Positions 8,902-19,036 of a stretch of DNA of 24,282 nt are shown in pieces (position 1 is the stretch's first letter; every line of letters starts with the position of its first letter). This stretch comes from Oehlia diaphana (lineage: Eukaryota > Glomeromycota > Glomeromycetes > Glomerales > Glomeraceae): contig QZLH01000006.1 in NCBI GenBank assembly GCA_003833135.1, positions 171,446 through 195,727 on the forward strand. Direction: 5' to 3'. The notes beneath the pieces were generated by a model. The model searched no databases. It had not been told where the DNA came from and was given only the letters and a program-made list of their open reading frames with translations. The position numbers were made by a program, and so were the translations under genes.

Positions 8902-10868
8902 TTTTTTTTTTTAAACTTGGTGAATGGTGATAAAAAAAAAATAAAAAATAAAATAAATGTTTTTTTTTTCTTAATGAAAAGGTTTATTTACTGTCTATTT
9001 ATGATAAAACTTTCTCAATTTTTTTTTTTGTATTTAATTAATAATGTTCTAGATTCTAATCTTTGATCGCTTATTTAGAAATCTGTTTACATATATATGT
9101 CTAAATTTCCTAAAAATTTATAAAATCATTATATCAATCAAAGTTGAATCAACCCCCATTTTAGAAATATTTTTTTTTTTTTTTCAAAAAATGACGTAAA
9201 ACGACTGTAACGTGATAATAAGTATCTCTTTTTTCTCTTTAAAATTTTCCCTTGAAATTCTCTATTTATCAAAAAGATTTATATGTTAAAGTTAAACGAT
9301 CAAAAATAAATCTACCAAATCTAAAGAAATATAAGAAACATAAAATATTAATATTATAATGGCAATTGTTTTTTTCACCTCTTTAACACTAGAACCCTTT
9401 TTTTGGCAATCAACTCCTGCATTTGGAGGATAAGAGAAATGTTGAAAACCACAAATGTAACGCAGTATTATCAGTTATACAGTATCCGAAGTCACGTGTA
9501 ATCCTGCAAATCAAACCGTCATTTTTTAGGTGTAGGTTCGTGAATTGAATATTTAACATACTATGAATATAAATTTAGCAAAATAATAAATGTTTAACTA
9601 AATAGAAACTAATAAAAAATGAGGGTTATAACCCATAACCCATACATTTATAAATTAATTTCAATGATATATTCTTACCAAAGTCGTAAATATTGTCCAA
9701 TCACACACAATAGCAGATCTCGTTTTTCAAACATGGATTTATTGACAACCAATCATTCATATTTTTTGGTTCAATAGTACAATACTCACATTTATACTTG
9801 TTTAGATTAACTGCACATGCATGATGTTTAAGATTTTTGATTATTTAGTATTATCTTTTGCATTGTCATATTGAACAAATGAATCACCGAAGTAGCACAT
9901 AAAAAATAATATTTTTTCGCTCTGAACTTACAATGGTTGACTTACAATTAATTGTTACGTTATTAAATTAATTTCCATCTAATAATTTGACATCACTTTA
10001 ATTTATTCTTTGATAATTAATTCCCAAATTTATTTAGCAAAAGATCCGTTAAAAAGTAAAAATAGCAGATAGAATAATTTCATTTATCGCCTTTTATGGT
10101 CGTCCAAGTCTATGGAAGAAATTTCTTAGAACCTTATTACGGTATGTGGTTTTAGTTGTCAAAAATTATTTAATCAATACTACGAAATTTTATTCATTAA
10201 ATAAAAATACCGTAGATAAATAAATATAAAGCAAATAATAAATCATCAAGTCATCCTAATCAGTTTCTAAATTTCTAATTTAAAATCAGTACTATATTTC
10301 TGTCCATTAGTTTCAATCTTTACACTGACAATAATCTCCATTTGTCCTAAGATAAATTCATATCAAGGAGGCCTGAACCCAAGAGATCATAATCGGATAA
10401 TATTAATGCTTATTCGGAATATAACAGATAATACTTTTTTTCGATCTAGGATCAACTGGAAGTTAAACTAGTATGCTACTAGTACTCTCAAATAACACCA
10501 TCATATAAACCCTGTTTTTAATTAAAATAATTTTTTTTGGACTATTATATTACTTGAACTTTCTTTTTTGACTTCCATAAATAAAATTTCATTTATTTAT
10601 TTATTTATTTTAAAAAAGAATGAAATCATTTATTAATGAACTTTATTGGACATAATATGAACGCATTGTAAATCTTTTTTAATAATTTTCCGAATGAGAT
10701 TGAATGAGATTTTCAAAACACTTTTAAATTTTGTTTATTAAATGAATGGGATATAATAATATCGGATTCTCGGAATAAATCCGGTATGTTAAAGAGGCGA
10801 GTAAAATCTAAATAAGGGTAAGTGAATATTAATAATTTTGAACATTTTTTGCCAAGTGAAAATATTAG
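8902..10868. other. Two-kilobase gene-poor spacer
   Basis: No coding region, RNA gene or clear transposon could be supported. It includes the upstream side of the hydrolase gene and is rich in homopolymer T runs; a TTTA microsatellite lies around 10590-10610. Open frames longer than 60 codons here are of random AT composition. Confidence 0.5.
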
Positions 10869-10975
10869 CCTCAAATGGGAAAAACATTTCAAAAAGTTAA
10901 ACTTCAAATGGAAAAAGCATTTAAAAAAGTTTAACCTTCAAAATGGAAACCATTCAAAAAGTTACTTTTACCTTT
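10869..10975 (+). repeat. Three-copy 33-bp minisatellite
   Basis: Units start at 10871, 10904 and 10938. Each reads TCAAATGG-AAAA-CATTT-AAAAAGTT-AAC with small differences (for example TCAAATGGGAAAAACATTTC and TCAAATGGAAAAAGCATTTA). The third copy has shortened A runs. Confidence 0.65.
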
Positions 10976-11234
10976 AACTGCTATTTTTTTTGAAACCGTC
11001 AAAACGCTCAAATTAGCTTATTATAGTACTATATTGCATAAAGATAAAATCTCTCTGATAGAAAAAAAAATGTTATTAAGGGTATATTAATTATTTTTAT
11101 AATCTTTTTTTATATATGATATACATTTTGAATGCGATCTGAAATTTATTTTAGCGTTAAATAATATTTTTTTTTGATAAAAAATGTTTGTTACTCTTGA
11201 AGCTGAATAATTATTTCTTTTTATTGCATTTAAT

Positions 11235-11627
11235 TTATTTAATTTTAATTTCAAGTTCTCCATTGGGTTTCACTTGGATACGACCATCCTCATAACTAGC
11301 ATATCATTTCCAGTCATTTTAGTTTCATGGTCATTGTATCGAAAAATAGTGTAAAAATCTTCTCTACTGCCAATGTGAATAGTGAGAGAAGTACTATAAT
11401 ATAGTGATTATCAGATGACTGTATCCATTGTTACTTTTATTTCTATTTAGTCTAATTCTTTTTTTCTGGACTGTAGCGACGAGAATACGTTCTTCAGATC
11501 CATACTTAGAAAAGATTTCAAGTGGATATTCAAGTGAAAAATTATCTATGTAATTATTGTTCCTTGAAGTGTAAATTAAATGTCTGTTTGGAACTGGGAT
11601 AAGGGTAAAAGATAGATTAAAATGCAT
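11235..11627 (-). pseudogene. Possible decayed gene fragment, family unknown
   Basis: Minus-strand frames here look coding but are interrupted. One frame from ATG 11627 contains DNFSLEYPLEIFSKYGSEER and ends at 11394. A second contains TIHIGSREDFYTIFRYNDHE, then TKMTGNDM. A third, offset by one base, contains SYEDGRIQVKPNGELEIKIK and stops at 11235-11237. A CTGATAA branch-like motif and TATATTATAG acceptor-like sequence near 11400 mean an intron could join the first two, but the last shift has no splice signal and looks like a frameshift. I do not recognise the protein. Confidence 0.3.
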
Positions 11628-11883
11628 GTTGACTAGTTTTATATGTCAATCTGTTTATCAACGTCGAGAGCCAACAACACTAAAGAAATTTCCGAATCCC
11701 GCACCCGTGATTAATTTAAGGACAAACGATGAAATGGCATTATTGGACAATATACTGTATACACTTAAAAATTCAATTGTTTATTTATCAAAAGCAGAAA
11801 AATTTTTATTTCTATTCAAATATACTCGAAAATATAGTTGTATTCGTAAATGAAAAAAAAGAAAAAATATAAAATGGAATAGT

Positions 11884-13057
11884 CTATTTACTATATGTCG
11901 TAATGACCAAGTCAGAATCTTTATCTTGTGTTATTTTACTTTTGTTAGAATTAGTTGGTATATTGTTGATTGTAGGATCAATGCTATCAAGTTCTTCAAT
12001 TACTTGACAAATAGGTGGTCTTTCGTCTGGTTCATGTTGCCAACATTCTATTTAAAGAAATTAAAATTATATTAATCTTATTGTAAAAATAAATTATACA
12101 ATTATTTTTTTACTTACTTTTATAAAGTGAAACGAATTTATCATTTGTTTTTGGAATAGGATTTTCTCTTACACGATTAAAAATCATCAATTTAATAGAA
12201 TCACGGTCAAATCTTTTTTCGAAATTGAAAGGTGATGAACGACTTGTTAATTCCCAGAATAATACCCCTAAACTATATATATCTGATTTTTCGGTCAAAC
12301 CATATTTTTGAATTAGGTTCTGCTCAAAAAATTTGGGATCCATATAGGGTATGACACCATATGCTTTAGTATGACTAACTGAATCTTTTTTTTGACATGA
12401 GTGGCCAAAATCTGCTACCTTTATTTTACCATCATTTTAAGATATTATTGGGATGCTAAAAAAACAAGAATGTGTTAATTGCGCAATAAATAAATTAGAT
12501 AACTGATACGAATATATTGTACTTACAAGATCTCCGTGTATAATCTCCTTATCATCATGTAACCATGAAATCGCATTAGCGATTTCTCTGGCGAATCTTA
12601 ATTGACTCTCCCATTTAAAAGGTATAGTATCGTCTCTTAGATAATCTCTTAATGTCTTATCCGCATATTCGAGAACAATCGAGTAATTTGTTTCATCAAG
12701 TTTCGTAACTCCATAAAACGTAATTATATTTGTATGAGGATTAACTATTCCCATTAAATGAATCTGAAAAAAATAATAATGGATTTAATCAACAAAAAAT
12801 ATTAAAAATAGTTATATAAAAAAACTGTATAGGTAACACACCTCCTTAATAATAGCTTCTTCCTTGGGATTTTTGAATTTTTTAATTGCGAAATTTGATG
12901 CGTTTTTCCGGCCATAATAAACAAAGGCGGCTGCTCCAGAAGCAATCTCTTCAAGATTCTTAAAATCTTGAGGTTCATAACGATGAATTGTTCGCAATGT
13001 CTCGTCATCTAATAATATCTTTAACGTATTTTTGGTGTCACTCTTTTCAAGGCGCAG
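11884..13057 (-). pseudogene. TKL-family protein kinase, frameshifted and 5' incomplete
   Basis: Four exons are readable: 13057-12842, 12763-12527, 12455-12118 and 12047-11884 (stop TAG). The domain order is that of a TKL kinase: phosphate loop in EEIASGAAAFVYYG, ATP lysine in FAIKKF, alphaC region NPHTNIITFYGVTK, hinge SIVLEYADKTLRDYL, catalytic loop HGDLHPNNIL (His-Gly-Asp instead of HRD), an intact DFG in KVADFGHS, GVIPYMDP, SDIYSLGVLFWEL and WQHEPDERPPI. Two defects are visible. The third exon is 338 nt where the splice phases require a multiple of three plus one, and the frame breaks between HPNNILK and DGKIKVADFG within an A run near 12434-12440, consistent with loss of two A bases. No in-frame ATG starts the first exon; it opens at an acceptor-like TAG preceded by CTGAT. 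Either a recent pseudogene or an assembly homopolymer error in a live gene. Confidence 0.8.
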
Positions 13058-13578
13058 CTATTAATATTATTATCAATCAGTATATTGGGCGTTTAATCAG
13101 GAGATTAGGATGCACATATTTGGATATTGGGCGTTTGTATGAGAACTTTTTTGTGTGCAGCCCCGTGATAAAAAAAAAACCATTAAAATAGCGAGCTTTT
13201 GACCGTTGTGGCGCAGTTTTTCAAATTTATAGCTTAAATTTTAAAATAGTATCGGCACTATATATTTTGATGTATTAAATATTGTTCATTCTTATTTTTT
13301 CGAATAAATTGTCAATTCTCAAAGCTTTCTGTGTTTGCTTACATAAAGTTTTGCGCTTGGTATTTAGTTGTACAATAATAAAATTATAAATTTGCCCACA
13401 TGCTAAATTTTTATTTACCAACAATTAGTAAACTCAAATTTTATTCTTTCAAAAATTCGCAAATAATGTAAAAGCACAATTAATATTTTATTTGCAATTT
13501 TATATTTTTTAAATTCTATCTTCACATCAGAAATAAAATAAATCTACTAGTAAGTGCAATATTACATTAAAGATTTTG
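13058..13578. other. Non-coding stretch upstream of the broken kinase
   Basis: No start exon for the kinase is recognisable here. ATATTGGGCGTTT occurs twice (13082-13094 and 13124-13136), suggesting that a repeat now occupies the position of the missing 5' exon. The remainder is AT-rich and featureless. Confidence 0.4.
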
Positions 13579-13791
13579 TCAATATGTAAAGAAGGCTTCA
13601 ACAAATACTTTTTCAAGTATTTGTGTAAGTACAGTTAAACTCCCCTCTTGGTTAAAAATTTTATCATAACATAGGGCGACCGCGGGATTATTTTTCCATT
13701 CTAAAATCTTGGTAATGAGAGGTAAAGTGGATGCTCCGAAGTAGCTAAACAAGGTATCTCTGGCTTTTGTAGTTAGTATGCTATGTAGAGA
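13579..13791 (-). pseudogene. Coding relic, C-terminal 70 codons, unknown family
   Basis: A minus-strand frame without an ATG runs from about 13791 to TGA at 13579-13581. It contains TTKARDTLFSYFGASTLPL and ILEWKNNPAVALCYDKIF, a non-repetitive, protein-like composition quite unlike nearby spacer. Just upstream in a different frame is SLPRFVGDDGKVEFFFMMGK (about 13798-13860), so a frameshift probably separates two halves of one old gene. It lies directly 3' of the transposase-like relic on the same strand and may belong to the same element. Confidence 0.4.
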
Positions 13792-13903
13792 TCACTGTTT
13801 TACCCATCATAAAAAAAAATTCTACTTTTCCATCATCTCCCACAAACCGTGGTAAACTATCATCCGATTCGCTTGGCTGTAACCTTTGACATATATCTTC
13901 CTT

Positions 13904-14541
13904 TTAATGATAGCACCAAAAGTAGTACAATAGTCCATAATCACTGCAACATTCAGCGATGTGAAGAGATAAATGTATATTTGGTGTTATCATTTCCTGC
14001 CCATAATTATCTTCCACCAAACGTGCAATTGTAAACAACTGGTTGTGGGCTTCTTCTAATGCATTATTATCAGTAATACGTGACACATTCAAATAAACGA
14101 CCATAGCAATCCATAAAAACCAGGAAGATAAAAGTAAGTGCAATCCGCCAACGATCTTGTTCACTTGCAACGTATCTACAACCATGAATGAATTATCGCG
14201 AAACAGCCCATTTTCACTTAATAAACACGGCTTCTTGATCGTCAAAGTTTCTCCTGATTTTTGAGGCAGGATTAGGGTGTGGGGGAACAAGATCACACTT
14301 CATTAGGGCAGAAACAGGGCGTAGCACACTTCCCGTAGGCCGTAGTACACTTCCTATGCTCATTAACGCGCGTCTCTACATCATGATAACGTAAAAATAC
14401 TGGTCTTGAAAATTTTACAACGCCTTCAAACATTCTCTCATCCCTGGCTCTGAATGTTCCGTTCCGATTGGGAATATTTGGAGTAAAAAGTACTTCCCAG
14501 TATTTATGAGAAAATGGACTGGTTCGTTTGTTTTTTGATCT
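13904..14541 (-). mobile_element. Degenerate DNA-transposon coding relic (Tnp2/CACTA-like)
   Basis: Two overlapping minus-strand open frames: 14541-14293 (82 codons, containing IPNRNGTFRARDERMFEG) and 14296-13904 (about 130 codons, no proper ATG at its start). The second contains YGQEMITPNIHLSLHIAECC and DYGLLYYFWCYH. The order Y-G-E, T-P-N-H-L-H-L-E-C, D-Y-G-Y-F-W is the pattern I associate with the C-terminal part of fungal CACTA/Tnp2-type transposases (DYGPVYAFW). A third frame around 14135-14170 contains SEQDRWRIALTFIF, resembling the preceding ADQWR segment, so at least two frameshifts are present. A stop follows directly after WCYH. No terminal repeats were identified. The family call is from motif memory and is moderate. 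Confidence 0.5.
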
Positions 14542-14545
14542 TTAT

Positions 14546-14941
14546 GATTGATATACAAAATAGCCGGTTATTTGTAACTATAAATTATTCCCATCAAAAG
14601 CTGTCTATGTAACCATTTTCTAAAATTCTAATAAATATTTAATTTTTAATCTAATTTATGCCAATCCTTTATATATCTAATTTCTAAATAACCTTTCATA
14701 ATTATCATTAATATCTTCAATCAAATCACTTTTTAATTCATTTATCTTTCTACCTAAATATATTATAACCTTATTACGTATTTCCCTATCCAAGCATTTC
14801 TGAGAATTTCTCCACGCAGATAATTTGCATTAACATCTGTTAACAAGATGCTTTCGTTAGAATTTTATCACCTTTCTCCTCATTATCCTCTATTATTTCG
14901 TCCGTTTTCCTTGTACTTGCACTCTTGCCCCCTGCTTTCAT
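14546..14941. other. Spacer with a short minus-strand coding remnant
   Basis: A minus-strand frame near 14686-14822 reads KVIIYLGRKINELKSDLIED followed by INDNYERLFRN and a stop. It resembles the charged C-terminus of a repetitive fungal ORF but is too short to assign. Nothing else is supported. Confidence 0.3.
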
Positions 14942-17085
14942 TATATTCCGTTCTATACATTCTAATAATACTCCTCGCTATCTAGTCCTGTTTCAGATTT
15001 TTGTGCCGCTAATAATCTTAATTATTTGTTTTTACTCATTATAGTTTTCGACTTTCTTTTAATAATGTTTACATAAAACATTTCAAAGATAACACCTGAC
15101 ATAATCGACCTTCCCCAATCCACAACCGGGTTTACTAGGAAGGGGAAAAGGGGATAATGACTAATAAATGGAGGAATAGGGAATTTGTCGTAAGTCTAAA
15201 ATCATAATTTGGGCATCGGCCTCCTCCTGCTTTTTGTCTATATATTTGTGCCTTTTTTCATTTTGGCCTATCATATTTTAATATTCGGAGAAAAAAAAAA
15301 CCAAGATTAAGATAAAAGAAATACGGAAAATACGGAAATAATTTAAAGAAATTCTTAGTTATATATGTTATTATTGCACGTAATAACTGTTGTTTATTAA
15401 TCTTATTAATTTTTCTCTTTTTATTCGATATATACTTTATCAAATATGTGTCTTTATATCCACTGTTATCGGAATATATAAAGATAGATAAAAGATAAGG
15501 GAAAAGTGAATAAAAGAGAATAAGGGAAAAGGAGGACTAACGAATAAAAGATAATAAGGAGAAAAGAGGAAAGCGAAGAGGATACATCCATACCCTTAAA
15601 AGCCCAGAATAATTTTTTAAATGTCTATATTTTTATTAGGCCATCATCAATCATTAGAAATTGTTCCCCCCGATATTGTCGGAAAGTGGAGAATAAACTG
15701 AAAATTTTTTTGAAATTATTTCAGAGAATTTCTTTTCAAAATTAAAATATTTTGAGATGTTAGAGAAATTAAGGATAAATGAGTGGCGAGATTAATGTTG
15801 TAAAAAGGGGGAAAGGAGATTTTGTGGTGACTTTTAAGAGATGATTAAATAAATCATAGTCACGTGGATTTTACTTTCGGTGTATGTTATTGTTATATCA
15901 AATTTGAGCAAAAATACACATATTAAAAGTAAATAAGAAAGATGCTGCGTTGTGATGATCATACCGGATTATACCGGATTCCCAAGTCAGTTTTGTTTCC
16001 GGTCGAAATCTAGATTATGAAATCCTAAGCGGTCGGCACATCCAAAAATTATTTTACTCTAGAATTTTTGAATTTGATATATTAAATTTGTGTAGGCGTG
16101 ATTGCTTCTTTGAAATTTTCATACGGATCTTTTGTATTAGCGAACGTTTTCGAATAGCGGAATAGGTTCTGGTGGTGTACAATTTGGTTATATTAGCAAT
16201 TAATGAAGCTGAATTTGAAGGCGTATGTGTGTGTGAAGGTCTTTCAAAAGATTTAAAGAACTTTAAATATTGTTGTAACTTTTAGCCTAGATTCAGGGTC
16301 GTGATTAACTAAAAACATAAATCAAATCAATATATTATAAGATATTGTTTTCCAAATCAAATTAATTATTATTATTATTATTATTAATTTTTCACATACC
16401 ATTAAGTGATAAATATTTGAATTTTTCTGGTATCGTGCTATTTTCTGAAAATGATTTTCGATATTTTTCACGCAAAGACTGGTCAAACTTACAATATCCA
16501 TACAATTTCTATAGGGAGTTTTCCCTTCAGCTATTTCCCAAAGCAGGATCCCAAAGCTATAAACTTCACAGTTATAATCATATTTGAGATATGGAATCCT
16601 CTCCGATAATAATTCGGGAGTTCAATAACGAACCCGTTCTAAATTTTCGTTTCGTTTGAACTCAGGAGATGTAAATGTAGCTGCTCTTGATGTGCGACAT
16701 AATTGAAAATTTGAAAGTTTTGCCGTATCATTAAGTGTTACTGTATCATTATGTGTTACTTTCTCAGCTCTAATATCACGATGCACAATAAAAAAAAAAA
16801 AATCAAAAATTGCTTATAAAAAAACTTTTTTTATCAAAGTAAATTTATCAAATTAAATTACCTCTACACTTCACAGAAAACTTAATCCCTGAGCAATATC
16901 AAGAGACATACGCAATTTTAATTTAATGTTTACGATTTGTATAAAAATCGCGTAAATTTCCATGGTCTGCCCATTCCGTTACAGAGTACTATTATTTCCA
17001 TCACAAGTAATTCCATAAAATTATTTGATATTTTGACAATCGTAAAGAATTGTGACTTGATTTTGTACAGCATTTTTATTCTTTG
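14942..17085. repeat. Left copy (A) of an approximately 2-kb tandem duplication
   Basis: Collinear homology with 17142-19036. Anchor pairs include ACATTCTAATAATACTC (A 14957, B 17142), CTTTCTTTTAATAATG (A near 15051, B near 17371), AATTTAAAGAAATTCTTAGTT (A about 15341, B about 17625), CACGTGGATTTTACTTTCGG (A about 15861, B about 17874), CCTAAGCGGT (A 16023, B 17938), and then the whole pseudokinase 3' half. Copy A has an extra segment near 15590-15830 and lacks about 150 bp corresponding to B 17160-17320. Homology stops at 17083 in A and 19037 in B. Confidence 0.75.
16102..17085 (-). pseudogene. Degenerate tandem copy of the MLKL-like pseudokinase gene
   Basis: Homologous to the gene at 18040-19899 but covering only its last exons and part of exon 3. 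Damage is extensive: the TAA stop is CAA (16102-16104); RYCAPE has become RY-stop-TPE (TGA at 16622-16624); an 18-bp in-frame tandem duplication (16724-16741 and 16742-16759) replaces the ENIL segment of the catalytic loop; the acceptor AG of the HRD exon is lost in an A/T run near 16786-16800; an 11-base deletion near 16928 breaks exon 3. The copy ends at 17083-17085, before the N-terminal exons. It still encodes HRDI and SNFQL, so the altered DFG is shared with the intact gene. Confidence 0.85.
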
Positions 17086-17139
17086 GAAAAAGTTATGCTT
17101 AAGGTTGATTCATACTTTCTAATCATTATTAGTATCTGC

Positions 17140-17395
17140 TCCACATTCTAATAATACTCTCGTCATCTAAATTAAGATCATCATCATATAAATTATCAAT
17201 GTCTATTTTCTACTTCCCCCTTTCTTCTTGAGTTAGTTCGGGTAATTCATTTAGTCCTTTTCTGGTTATTCCTCTAATCTTCCCTTAATATTTGGCTCAC
17301 TCTTGGTTCGTAATTTTGAATCCGTGCTGCTAATAGTCTTTTTAATTTGTTCTTGTTCTTTATAGTTTCGGTCTTTCTTTTAATAATGCTTTTGT
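17140..17395 (-). pseudogene. Decayed charged ORF fragment inside copy B
   Basis: On the minus strand, one frame reads RGITRKGLNELPELTQEERG (17219-17278) and continues, after a stop, into IDIDNLYDDDLNLDDESIIR (about 17140-17210). An upstream frame contains LLAARIQNYEPRVSQILRED. Stops and a frame change mark it as a relic. The acidic, repetitive style suggests a transposon-borne or expanded-family ORF, but I cannot name it. Copy A retains only its edges. Confidence 0.35.
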
Positions 17396-19036
17396 ATAAC
17401 TCAACATTTTTTTAATTAGAATGTGCAATTTGTCTTTTTCCATAATTTTGTCGTAAGTTTGGAATAATAATTTGGGCATTAATATACTCCTCCTGAATTT
17501 TTGTCTATATATTCGTGCCTTTTTTCATTTTTTTCATTTTTGGTCTATCATATTTTAATTTTCGGCGAAAAAAAACAAGATATAAATTAAAGATAAAAAA
17601 AAAAATAAAAGAAGCCACGGAAATAATTTAAAGAAATTCTTAGTTAAAACTGTCATTTATTAATCTTATCAATTTTTCTTTTTTTGTTCGATACATACTT
17701 TGTCATATGTATATGTTTTTGTGCTCACTGTTATCGGAATACATAAAAGAGGAGGGCAAAGTGAATAAAAGTGAATAAAGAAAAAGGAGGAGGAATTAAC
17801 GAATAAAAGATAATAAAGATAAAATAAAAAAAAAATATGGTATTAAACTGCAAAAATGTAAATAAATTATAGTCACGTGGATTTTACTTTCGGTGGTACA
17901 TATATATCATACATTATTTTTAAAATCTAGATTAAATCCTAAGCGGTTGGCACATTATTTGGTAAGTGTTAAATGTCAATTTTAAAAAAAAAATATTTTT
18001 TTACTCAAGAATTATATATTAAATTTGTTGTAGGTGTGATTACTTCTTTGAAATTTTCATACGGATCTTTTGCATTAGTGAATTTTTTCGAGTAGGTTCT
18101 GGTGGTGTACGATTTTGGTTATTTTGTGAACTATTAGAAGCTGAATTTGAAGGTGTATGCGTGTGTGAAGGTCTTTCAAAAGATTCAAAACAATCACAAA
18201 GAACTTCAAACATTGTTGCAACATTTGGCCTAGATTCAGGGTCGTGATTAACGGCTAAAAATCGAAATCAAATCAATATATTATTATATTATTATTATTA
18301 TTATTATGATATTAATTTTTTACATACCATTAATTGATAAATTTTTGAATTTTTCTGGTATCATGTTATTCTCTGAAAATGATTCTCGATATTTTTCACT
18401 CACAAGACTGGTCACTCTTACAATATCCACACAATATCTATAGGGAGTTTTTTCTTCAGCTATTTCCCAAAGCAGGATCCCAAAGCTATAAATTTCACAG
18501 TTAAAATCATATTTGAGATATGGAAGCCTCTCCGATAATAATTCGGGAGCGCAATAACGAACCCGTTCTAAATTTTTGTTTCGTTTGAACTCAGGTGATG
18601 TAAATGTAGCTGCTCTCGATGTGCGACATAATTGAAAATTTGCAAGTTTCGCTGTATCATTAAGTGTTACTAATATATTCTCAGCTCTAATATCACGATG
18701 CAAAATCTAAAAAAAATAATAAATAAAAATTGCTTATAAAAAACAACTTTTTTTTATCAAGTAAATTTATCAAAACTGAATGATTAATAATTACCTCTAC
18801 ACTTCTTAAAAAACTTAATCCCCGAGCAATATCAAGAGACATACGCAATTTTAATCTAATGTCAAATAAGTTTTTACGAGTTGTATAAAATTCGCGTAAA
18901 TTTCCATACTCAGCCCATTCCATTACAGAGTACCATTTATTTCCATCACAAGTAATTCCATAAAATTTTATGATATTTTGACAATCATGAAGTTCGTTAA
19001 GAATTGTAACTTGATCTTGTATAACATTTTTATTCT
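17142..19036. repeat. Right copy (B) of the tandem duplication
   Basis: Counterpart of 14942-17085. It holds the 3' flank and the last exons of the intact pseudokinase gene. The copies are separated by about 57 bp (17086-17141). Substitutions and many small indels show the duplication is not recent. Confidence 0.75.

Noticed and set aside
11626..11853. 75-codon plus-strand ORF whose ATG overlaps a minus-strand ATG
   Set aside because: No family recognised, no splice continuation and no coding neighbours on this strand. It remains possible, but composition alone was not enough to list it as a gene.
12802..13008. ATG-initiated ORF overlapping the first kinase exon
   Set aside because: It is out of frame with the kinase motifs (FAIKKF, AIIKE); a shadow frame.
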